In this document: in pieces, positions 35,032 through 46,100 of the stretch
Layout of the letters: every line of letters begins with the position of its first letter
How positions within the stretch are numbered: the first letter of the stretch is position 1
Source: Brevibacillus brevis NBRC 100599
GTDB taxonomy: Bacteria; Bacillota; Bacilli; Brevibacillales; Brevibacillaceae
Direction: 5' to 3'
Length of the DNA: 64,000 nt
Assembly (NCBI RefSeq): GCF_000010165.1
Contig: NC_012491.1
Coordinates: 5,444,001 to 5,508,000, forward strand
Notes under the pieces: model-generated
Seen by the model: the letters and a program-made list of their open reading frames with translations, nothing else
Databases searched by the model: none
What the model was told of the DNA's origin: nothing
Program-made: the position numbers and the translations under genes

Positions 35032-37059
35032 CTACAGAAATAATTGTTCAAAATCATCACTGGTCAGGAATTGGCTGTTTAGATGACTGACAATCTCGCG
35101 GATTCTTTGATGCGGCTCGGCTGTCACACTTTCCAACAAGTATGCATAATGGGTGCAAATCCGTTGCACTGTCTCCTTCTTGAATACATTCGCACGATAG
35201 GTAATGGTGCCATTTATGTGATCGTTAGTTTCAAGGATGCGGAATTGAAAATCAATCGTGGAGGGATATTCGTTCTCATTCATTTCAAATAAGAGTTGGG
35301 GCTCATGAGGTTTAGGAAAGGAAGCTTGCTGATAGTGGGCTTCTTTTAACTTGCTCTGTACTTGCAAAACCAAATCGCCAAATAGTGGATTGCCGGATAG
35401 ATCCGCTCGTAAAAGCAAGGCGCTTGGGGCATCCTCGCACTCATCCCGCCCCGCACGAAATGCCAAAGTCAAATCCTCCATCTCGGTTTCTGCATACAAA
35501 AGTACGAGAAATGCAGTCATGAATATCGCATAGGAAGAGGTATCCCAAACTTCCACGAGTTGAGCGATCCCATTTTCCTGCATGCATAACCATTCAAACG
35601 TCTCTTGCTCGAATTTCATAGAGTCGGTAGAGACCGGAGTGACGTCCTCTGGCAATATCTTGAGGGAAGGCAAATGAGCTAGGCTTTTCATCCAATCATT
35701 GGGCTGACCTGCATATACAAGGATGGTTTCTCCGTCATTTTTCAAAAGAGAAAGACTGGTGCGTTCAAAGTCGGCAACCCATGTGGCAATGGTTTCTTCA
35801 TCCAAAATATCCGAATTGTATTCGAATCCTGCCAGAATATCATGATGGTTGTCCTTTTCAACGACCAAACACAAATCATACTGGGATACATTTTTTCCAA
35901 TCGGATAGGTGCTTACGGTAAGACCATTACTATCAAACGTATTTTGGGCATTGCCCAGCATAATCGCTGCATTTTGCTTAATCGCTTTTTGATGGACGAA
36001 AGCCGTTGAAAAAAAGGACGCATATTTTCTATCGCGCTGATATTGCAACTCAGCTGCTATCAAAGAAATGGGATAGTTTTGATACTGTGAACATACAGAC
36101 AACTCTTCATCGATCTGCTTTGCCAACTCACGTAGCGAGCTGTTCTTTGGAATTTTGATTCGCAGAGGAAGCATCACCATACACGGTCCCATGATCGTAT
36201 GAAACTCTCTTTTTGGTCTGCCGTATCTCGGTACGCCAACAATGATGTCGTCTTGCCCAGTTATCCGATAAAGAAAAGTACTAAAAAGGGATAAATAAAT
36301 GACATCGGTAGGATATTTGTTCTGTTTATGATAAGCAATCAACGCATCCCGAAGTTCGGGGGTAAACGTAAAGAATGCTATCCCGCCTTTAAACGAAGGG
36401 GTACTCGGACGTTTTTTATCTGCCGGTAATTCAAACCTCTCAAGAGTTCCGCCCAATTTCTTTTTCCAAAACACTCTCGCAGCCTCGCCTTCTTGGCTGG
36501 CTATGTACTTCTGTTCCCACTCCACAAAGTCTGCGTATTGGTGTATTTGTGGTTGCAACTCGTGAACATTGCCCGTGATCAGTAGTTGGTAGATCATCGT
36601 AAATTCATCGAGCGTGAGTGAGACACTCCACCCATCAAAACAGATATGGTGAAACTTGAAACTTAATATACTGCCGCTTTCTTTATAATCCAGCAATCTG
36701 CAACTGAATAACGGCCCTTCTTCCAGCGCAAAAGGCTTGCTAAACTCTTGATGAAAATAGTCTCTAATCATCGTATCGTCCCAAGTAGCGGAAGACACAT
36801 GTTCAAAATCCAATACGGGCTCGCTATATACTTTCTGGATGGGCTCGTCTTCCAAAACAAAAATGGATCGATAGATTTCATGGCGTTTCACGATCTCGTA
36901 AAGAGCACGGAGCGTAACCGATACATCCAATCGACTTTCGAATCGGAACAAATACTGCTCCTGATAATAGGGACTCATTGGATAGACCAAATCGTGAAGA
37001 TAGTAATCTTTTTGAGCCTCAGATAGAGGGATGGTTTTGACAAAGGTTTTATCCATCAT
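35032..37059 (-). CDS. Stand-alone condensation-domain protein (C plus orphan C-lobe)
   Basis: The 675-residue protein has a complete condensation domain (about 1-460) with intact HHICFDGWS, followed by roughly 200 residues resembling only the second half of another C domain (YAIFMTAFLVLLYAETEMED to FKKETVQRICTHY). There is no A, T or E domain. Condensation domains form the peptide bond between carrier-bound residues; free-standing ones can also act in trans or modify the chain. It sits between two NRPS genes, the first ending and the second starting with a C domain. Its C-terminus, DDFEQLFL, resembles the end of the preceding synthetase (DFNELFS), hinting at a shared docking tail. Start ATG follows GGGGAG. 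Confidence 0.88.
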   Translation of the reverse strand: MMDKTFVKTIPLSEAQKDYYLHDLVYPMSPYYQEQYLFRFESRLDVSVTLRALYEIVKRHEIYRSIFVLEDEPIQKVYSEPVLDFEHVSSATWDDTMIRDYFHQEFSKPFALEEGPLFSCRLLDYKESGSILSFKFHHICFDGWSVSLTLDEFTMIYQLLITGNVHELQPQIHQYADFVEWEQKYIASQEGEAARVFWKKKLGGTLERFELPADKKRPSTPSFKGGIAFFTFTPELRDALIAYHKQNKYPTDVIYLSLFSTFLYRITGQDDIIVGVPRYGRPKREFHTIMGPCMVMLPLRIKIPKNSSLRELAKQIDEELSVCSQYQNYPISLIAAELQYQRDRKYASFFSTAFVHQKAIKQNAAIMLGNAQNTFDSNGLTVSTYPIGKNVSQYDLCLVVEKDNHHDILAGFEYNSDILDEETIATWVADFERTSLSLLKNDGETILVYAGQPNDWMKSLAHLPSLKILPEDVTPVSTDSMKFEQETFEWLCMQENGIAQLVEVWDTSSYAIFMTAFLVLLYAETEMEDLTLAFRAGRDECEDAPSALLLRADLSGNPLFGDLVLQVQSKLKEAHYQQASFPKPHEPQLLFEMNENEYPSTIDFQFRILETNDHINGTITYRANVFKKETVQRICTHYAYLLESVTAEPHQRIREIVSHLNSQFLTSDDFEQLFL

Positions 37060-37138
37060 TCGTAGTCTCCCCGATACGCAAATGCATAATGGTTGGGCAT
37101 GCGGCTCTCACCAACATGCCCCAACAGCCATAAACTCG

Positions 37139-40100
37139 TTAGCTGAACAGTTCATTGAAATCATATTCTTCCACCAGGTTTATTTGAGACAAGCGCTGCA
37201 TTGGATTGTCGATCATTTGACAGATAACATGCTTTAGCTGATCCAGTAACGCATTCATGGCATTCTCGCTGAATGCTTCCATGTTGTAATGTGCCGTTAA
37301 CGTCAGTTGGTCATGACGCGTGGACAAAAATAACATCATATCCAATTGATCATCTTGAACGAAGTGGCTGCCTTCATACGTTTTGATTATCGATTCATCC
37401 AGAAAACGACGTAACGGACATTCCGTAAAGGTAATTTCATCTGATTCTGGCTGATTGTTCGATACATGTTGTCCAATAAAAACAATGGAATACAAATTCT
37501 TCTTATCGCCCGTGGCAGCTAACTGATCCTCTATGACCAAATTGTACGGATACTCTTGATTCTCATAAGCACCGTATGCGGTTTCTCTTGTTCTGTTCAT
37601 CATTTCCAATACGCTCGGGTTGCCTGACAAGTCTGTGCGCATGGCAACCGGATTGATTAGCGGACCAATAATTCCTTCAAGGTCCGTCTGTGTACGGCCA
37701 GATAATGTCGATCCGACAGTAAGGATGGTTTGATCCGTGAGAAGTGACAGCCAAATGTTGATCGCCGTAAGCAAACTCGTATAGACGGTACCACCAGCCA
37801 TTCGAGTCAATTCTAAAAGCGCTTGTCCCGTTACTGGCTCAATGGGAAGCGATGCTACGTTTGAAATTCGGTTGCCATGAGTGAGTAAATGTGTCTCTCG
37901 CGGTATGAACGGCGCATCTACATTTTGTTGCAGCTGTTTTAACCAATAGTCCCGTTGTCGGTTCAATTCTCCATTTTGCAATCGTGTTTGCTGCCACAAG
38001 GTGTAGTCCATATAATCCAATGGCTTGGAAAACTCCTTTTGCACACCGCTCTCTATTTGTTGATAAATGTCCGCGAGATCGTTGATAAACACATCTAAGG
38101 ACCAGCCATCAAATCCAATATGATGAGCACTCAAGATAAGGAAATGCTTCGATGGTGTCATCCGATACAAAGTCATTCGGAAGAAAGACTCTCGTGAAAA
38201 ATCAAATGGCTTGTACAAAGCGGATTGTAAATCGGCTGTGATTCGCTGCTCGCCTTCCGTCACAGATAATGCAGACAAATCTACAAACGCATTCTCCACC
38301 TCAAGGTCGTCATGCACTTTTTGATACAATTGCCCTTCGTTTTCTATAATCGTCGTGCGCATGATTCTGTGACGTTCAAACATAAGGCTCATAGCCCTAT
38401 GCATAGAATGACTCTCAACGGGACCCGCTACTTCAAAGAGGTAAACCCCTCCTACTGCTTCTTGGTCACTGAATTTTGCATGGAACCATTGTCTTCTCTG
38501 CCCATGGGATACTTCGAATAAGGAGACATCTCTCTGATTCTCCACTCGTGATACTTCATGGATGCGGGTATTCGCCTCGCTGCCTTGCTTGATCTCAGAT
38601 ATACGAGCGGCAATCGCTTCAATGGTTGGAAACTCAAATATTGTGCGCAACGGTATGTCCATCCCAAAAACGGTTCGCATGCGGGAAATGACTTGCGTAG
38701 CCAATAAGGAATGTCCACCTCTATCAAAGAAGGAGTCCCTGATCGAAATCTGATCCACTTGCAATATATCGCACCAGATGGAGTGGATAAGCTCCTCAGG
38801 TATCGTGCGCGGCTGGATGATCGAGAAATCGCTTGGTTTCATGACTGGTAATTCCAGTTTATTTCGATCAATTTTTCCACTCGTGGTTTTGGGAACGCTG
38901 GCCAACTTCATGAAATAAGTTGGAATCATATAAGCAGGCAAATGCTCCTTCAGGAATGTCCGCCATTCGTTTACATCCCCGTCCCCCACGATATATGCTG
39001 CCAATTCGGTAGCTGACCTGTCGTTTTTAACAGAAATTACGGCTGCTTCACGAACGGACGGATGTCTGCTTAATGTGGATTCAATTTCACCCAATTCCAC
39101 CCGCATGCCTCTGATCTTGATTTGATTATCTTGTCTGCCTACGAATTTGATGTTGCCCGAAGGCAGGAAGTACCCCTTGTCGCCAGTTCGATATATCCTT
39201 TCCCCTGGTACAAACGGATTCTCCATAAATACTTCTTTGGTTTTCTCGTGATCATGCAGATAGCCTCTGGCCAATCCAAGGCCACCAATATACAGGTCGC
39301 CGATGACGCCAATTGGGACAGCCTTCATATTCTGGTCAAGCACATAAACTCTGTTGTTATCAATCGGCTTGCCTACACTCACACAATCCTTTTCCAACGC
39401 GTCCATTGGCGAGCATGTGTATAGGGTGGAGTCGATCGATACTTCTGTAGCCCCCCATGTATTATGGAGTTTGGCATTTAGCATTTGATAGAACTTGCCT
39501 ACTGTTTCGGGTAATAGCGCCTCACCACTGGAGATGACATTTTTTAATTTGTGCAACTTGGCTGCATCCTCTGGCGTAAGGGCGTCCACAAACATATTGA
39601 GCATGCTCGGTACAAATTGAATGCACGCAACCTGATAGTGAATGGCAGCCTGGATAATCGCCTCAGGGTCCCGATGCAGCCATGGTTCCAAGAGTGATAT
39701 CCGTCCCCCTACAGACAATGGCCAAAAAAACTCAACAGCTGCATCATCAAATGTTAACGTTGTTTTTTGCAGAACAGACTCTCCCTGCTCCAAGCCATGT
39801 TGTCGCTGCATCCATAACATGCGATTTACCCAACCAAAATGGTGGTTTTCTACGCCTTTCGGATTTCCCGTCGAGCCTGACGTGTAATAAATCGACACCA
39901 AATCTGTCGGTTTTACGGTTTGCTCCGGCAATCCCTCCGGCATACTTGCTATTTTTTCTTTTTCCGCTTGGGAATTTATCCATCTAACATGAGTGGCTTG
40001 TCCAAACAGGTTCATGAACTCCGGCTCAGATATACAAATGTTGGTTTTGGAGCCCTCCAACAATTTCGTCATCCTCGCTTGCGGCATCTCTGTATCCAAG

Positions 40101-43100
40101 GGGAGAAATGCTCCGCCAGCCTTTACAATGCCGAGGATCGATATGACAAGCTCAATGGAGCGATTCATAAAGATCCCGACAGGCGTATTGGGTCCAACAC
40201 CCAGCATCATCAGGTAGTGCGCCAACTGGTTAGAACGTCTATCCAGTTCTTGATAAGTAATTTTTTCACTGCCATATTCAGCTGCGATGAGTTCCGGTGT
40301 CTTTTTTGCTTGTTCGATAAACAAATCATGCAGGCATGTATTCTCTGGAATGGCGACTGCTGTATCATTCCACTCCACGAGGATTTGGTGGCGTTCTTCC
40401 TCGCTCAACAATTCTAGCAAGGCCATCGGCACATCCGGTGCGTTCACAAGCTCTTGCAACCAATTCGCGAAGTGGTCTGTCATTTTTTCAATCGTGGATG
40501 GATCAAATAAATCTGTGTTGTAGATCATGTTCATTACGAGACCGTCCTCAGACTCCCCCATGGATAACTGAAGATCAAATTTCGCCACATTGATCTGAAC
40601 CGGCATTTTCTCTAATTGACCACTGGACGAATGATAGACATCCGCTTTCATTTCCGCCCAAGTGAACACCGTCTGAAATACTGGGGAGTAGCTCGGATTG
40701 CGTTCCAGTTGTAGTATTTCTACGATTTTTTCAAACGGGACATCCTGATACTCCTGTGCCTGTAACGCTTTTTCTTTTACTTGGGCAAGCAATTGCTTGA
40801 ACGTTGGATTGTCTTGGAGGTTCGCCCGGTAGACGAGCGTATTGACGAAAAAGCCAATCAAGCCTTCGATTTCCTTTACGTTTCGGTTCGCTATGGGGCT
40901 GCCCACCAAAATATCAGTCTGTCCGGTATATCTGGATAAAAAGCCTTGGTAAGCGGCCAGCAGAGTCATGAATAAGGTGGTATTCTCTTGCCGACTGAGC
41001 GCTTTCAGCTTTTCAAGCAGTTCAGTTGTCAGCACCATCTTGTGCATATTTCCCGCATAGGTTTGAACGCTTGGTCTCGGTCGATCAATAGGCAATTGCA
41101 AGACAGGAAGCTCCCCAGATAGCTCCGCTTTCCAATAATCCAGTTGTTGGCTCATCACTTCATCTGTCAGCCATTCGCGCTGCCATACTGCGAAATCAGC
41201 GTATTGAATCGGCAATTCTGCCAATTTTGCACGTCCTCTTCTCTCTGCTGCCTCGTAAAAGGCCAGCCATTCTTCCAATAAGATATTCTCTGACCAGCCA
41301 TCCGTAATGACGTGGTGCATCGTGCAAAGCAAAAGGAACTGATCCTCTTCCACGACGATTAACTTGGCGTGAATCAAAGGTCCCCGCTGTAGATCAAACC
41401 TTCTGTCTGCTTCCTGCATGATAGTATCGTGGATTTGCTCTTCTTTTTCAGCCGCAGATCGATCTCGTAGATCAATCACCGGCAACGTTCGATACACATG
41501 GGGTTCAATGACCTGGAAAGGTTGACCCCCTTCATTCGAAAACACTGTGCGCAAGATGTCATGACGTTGAAGTAACGCATTCCATCCCGTTTCCAGCGCC
41601 TGCACATTCCATTCCCCGGTTAAGCGCCACATGTGAGGAACGTTGTATGCCGTACTCTCCGGCTCTAATTGATGTAAAAACCATAGTCGCTGCTGGGCAT
41701 GCGATAACGGCAGCTTTTCTCGATGCGAGGCTTTCGCAATAGCTGGTGTCCGTACTCTTTTGCCATCCCGGCCCAGCTCCTTGATTTTGGCATCTAGGCT
41801 TGCGATCGTCGGGCATTCAAACAGGATGCGCAACGGGATAGACAGGTGGAAGGCTTCCTGCAAGCGGGAAATGACCTGCGTCGCAAGCAGCGAGTGTCCG
41901 CCCAAATCGAAAAAGGAATCGTGGATACTCAAGCATTCCGTTTCCGTTTTTAAAACGTCACGCCAAATGGATGCGATCCGACTCTCTGTGTCCGTACGTG
42001 GTGCGACAAATTCATCCTTCATCGTGCGCATTTCTGGCAGCGGCAGTGCTTGACGGTCCACCTTCCCGTTAGCTGTAAGCGGGAAAACATCCATTTTCAC
42101 AAAATAGGAAGGGACCATGAAAGACGGCAATTGTTCACTCGCATACCGTTTCCACTCATCTACATCCCCGTCTCCCGCGATATAAGCAATCAGACGTTTA
42201 TCATCCGCTCCATATTCATGTACAAGGACGACCGCATCTCTTACTCTCTCATGCTGGCTGAGGACAGCTACAATCTCACCGAGCTCGATCCGGTTTCCTC
42301 TTATTTTGACTTGATGATCTTTTCGCCCGATAAACTCGATTCCTCGCCCCGGCACATATTTCACCAGGTCGCCCGTCCTGTATAACCTCGCTTTGGGGTC
42401 TTGTTGAAACGGGTGTGGAATAAATTTCTCTTCGTTCATCTCTGGTTGATTCCAGTATCCGAAAGCCAGTCCCTTGCCTCCCACATATAATTCCCCTACG
42501 AGACCGTCAGGAACTACCTTTAACATTTCGCTTAAGATATATATCTCTGTATCATCGATCGGTCGACCGATCGGAACGGAGTGCTGAATTGCGCTCTTAT
42601 TTTTTATAGGATAATAGCAAGTAAATGTCGTGTTTTCAGTCGGGCCATACCCGTTAATCACCACTGTATCTGGTAACATATCCAAGGCACGTTGCGCATG
42701 CTTGGCGGACAGGATGTCGCCACCAGCCAACAATTGACGCACCCCGATTAAATCTTTGATCCGGTAATCGATCATTTGATGAAAGATTCCCGCGGTTAGC
42801 CATAACGTACTGATTTTTTCATCGCGCAGCACCTGTCCCAATTCTTCCAGAGACAGACTGGGAAATGGATAAATCACCAATTTCGCGCCATTTAGCAAGC
42901 TCCCCCATATTTCGAAGGTTGCTGCATCAAAGGAAATCGACGCGAGTTGCAGCATGGTTTCATCCGGTGTGAGTGATACATAAGAGACTTGCTTCGTAAG
43001 GCGGATCACCCCGCGATGTGGGATGAGTACCCCTTTGGGATTTCCTGTCGAACCAGATGTATACATTAAATAGGCAAGGCTTTCTGAAGTTGTACTCTCG

Positions 43101-46100
43101 CCTAGATTCGCATCGGATTCCTTGCTGATCTCGCTGGCGTCCAGATCGGGACATACGATTTTTAATCCGTCTGGCAGTCTGGATATCAAGCCTTCTTGTG
43201 TCAGTACAATCGAAATGCTTGCATCTTGCAGCATATAAAACAATCGTTGCTCGGGGTAGGCAGGGTCTAGAGGGACATAGGCACCGCCTGCCTTTAAAAT
43301 AGCAACCATACTGACGATCATTTCAAACGAGCGATCCATGTACAAGCCAACTCGGCTCTCTACTCCAACCCCGCACGCTTGTAAATAATGCGCCAATTGA
43401 TTCGCTCTGCTATTCAGCTCTCTATAGGACAGGCTAGTTCCTTTGTATACTAATGCAGTGGCATCAGGATGAAGCTCCACTTGTTCTTCAAATATGGTAG
43501 GGATGGAATCCTGCGTGAAGACTGTAGCCTTGGTGAGATTCCATTCGAGCAAAAGTTTGTGACGTTCTTCCTCGGTCAACAATTCCAGCAAGGCCATCGG
43601 CACATCCGGTGCGTTTACAAGCTCGTGCAACCAATGCGCGAAGCGGTCTGTCATTTTTTCAATCGTGGATAGATCAAAAAGATCTGTGTTGTAGATTATG
43701 TTCATCACAAGGCCATCTTCGGACTCACACATGGATAACTGAAGATCAAATTTCGCCACATTGATCTGAACCGGCATTTTCTCTAATTGTCCACTGGACG
43801 TGCGATAGACATCCGCTCCCATTTCCGCCCATGTGAACACCGTCTGAAATACCGGGGAGTAGCTCGGATTGCGTTCCAGTTGCAGCATTTCTACGATTTT
43901 TTCAAACGGGACATCCTGGTACTCCTGTGCCTGTAGCGCTTTTTCTTTTACTTGGGCAAGTAATTGCTTGAACGTTGGATTGTCTTGGAGGTTTGCCCGG
44001 TAGACGAGCGTATTGACAAAAAAGCCAATTAAGCCTTCGATTTCCGTTACATTTCGGTTCGCGATCGGGCTGCCCACCAAAATATCGTTTTGTCCGGTAT
44101 ATCTGGCTAAAAAGCCTTGGTAAGCCGCCAACAGGGTCATGAATAAAGTCGTATTCTCTTGCCGACTGAACGCTTTCAGCTTTTCAAGCAATTCGGATGC
44201 CAGTACAATCTTGTGCATACTTCCGGCATAGGTTTGAATGCTTGGTCGTGGTCGATCAATTGGCAATTGCAAGACAGGAAGCTCCCCAGATAGCTCCTCT
44301 TTCCAATAATCCAGTTGTTGGCCCATCACCTCATCCGTCAGCCATTCGCGCTGCCATACAGCGAAATCCGCGTATTGAATCGGCAATTCTGGCAGCTCCG
44401 CACGTGCTCCACTCTCTGCTTCCTCGTATAAGGCCAGCCATTCTTCCAATAAGATATCTTCTGACCAGCCATCCGTAATGACATGATGCATCGTGCACAG
44501 CAAAAGGAACTGATCCTCTTCCACGATGATTAACTTGGTTTGAATCAAAGGCCCTCGCTGTAGATCAAATCTTTTATCTGCTTCCTGTTCGATATACGCC
44601 TGGATTTGCTCTTCTTTTTCGGCAGCAGGTCGATCACGCAGATTGATCACTGGTAGCGTTCGATACACATAGGGTTCAATGACCTGGAAAGGTTGCCCCC
44701 CTTCATTCGCAAACACTGTGCGCAAGATTTCATGGCGTTGCAGTAGCGCGTTCCATCCCGTTTCCAGTGCATGCACATCCCATTTTCCTGTTAACCGCCA
44801 CATGTGAGGAACGTTATAAGCCGTACTCTCCGGCTCCAACTGATGCAAAAACCATAGACGCTGCTGAGCATGCGATAACGGCAGCTTGTCCCGATGAGAG
44901 ACTCTCGCAATAGCTGGTGTCCGTACTCTTTTTCCATCCCGGCCCAGCTCCATGATTTTGGCATCTAGGCTTGCGATCGTCGGGCATTCAAACAAGACGC
45001 GCAACGGGATCGACAGATGAAAGGCATCCTGCAAGCGGGATATGACCAGCGTCGCAAGTAACGAGTGTCCGCCCAAATCGAAAAAGGAGTCATGGATGCT
45101 AAGACGCTCCACCTTTACTATTTCCCGCCAAATCTCTGCGATCCGATTCTCTGTATCCGTACATGGTGCGACAAATTCATCCTTCGTCGTGCGTATTTCT
45201 GGCAACGGCAATGCTTGACGGTCTACCTTCCCGTTGGCTGTAAGCGGGAAAGCATCCATTTTCACAAAATAGGAAGGGACCATATAAGGCGGCAATTGTT
45301 CACTCGCATACCGTTTCCACTCATCGACATCCCCGTCTCCCGCAATGTAAGCAATCAGACGTTTATCATCTGATCCATATTCATGTACAAGGACGACGGC
45401 TTCCCTTACACTCTCATGCTGGTTGAGAACAGCTACAATCTCACCGAGCTCAATCCGATTTCCTCTTATTTTTACTTGATTATCTTTTCGCCCGATAAAT
45501 TCGATTCCTCGCCCTGGCACAAATTTCACCAGATCGCCTGTTCTGTATAATCGCGCTTGGGAATCTTGTTGAAAGGGATGCGGAATAAATTTCTCTTGAT
45601 TCAACTCCGGACGATTCCAGTATCCGAAAGCCAGTCCCTTTCCTCCCACATATAATTCGCCAACAAGACCAACAGGAACGAGCTTTTGCTTATCGTTTAG
45701 GATAAAGACCTCCGTATCATTGATGGGTCGACCGATCGGAACAGAATGTTGAATCTCGCTCTTCTGTGTTATGTGATAAAAACAAGTAAATGTCGTGTTT
45801 TCTGTCGGGCCATACCCATTAATCACCAGTGTCTCTGGTAACATGTCTAAAGCTCGCTGCGCATGCTTGGCAGACACGATGTCGCCGCCAGTCAGCAATT
45901 GACGCACTCCTTTTAAATCTTCGATGCGGTAATCGATCATTTGATGGAAAACGCCTGCGGTAAGCCATAGCGTACTGATTTTTTCTTCACGCAGCACCTG
46001 TCCCAGCTCTTCCAGAGACAGACCGGGAAATGGATAAATCACCAATTTCGCGCCATTTAACAGGCTCCCCCAGATTTCGAAGGTCGCCGCATCAAAGGAA

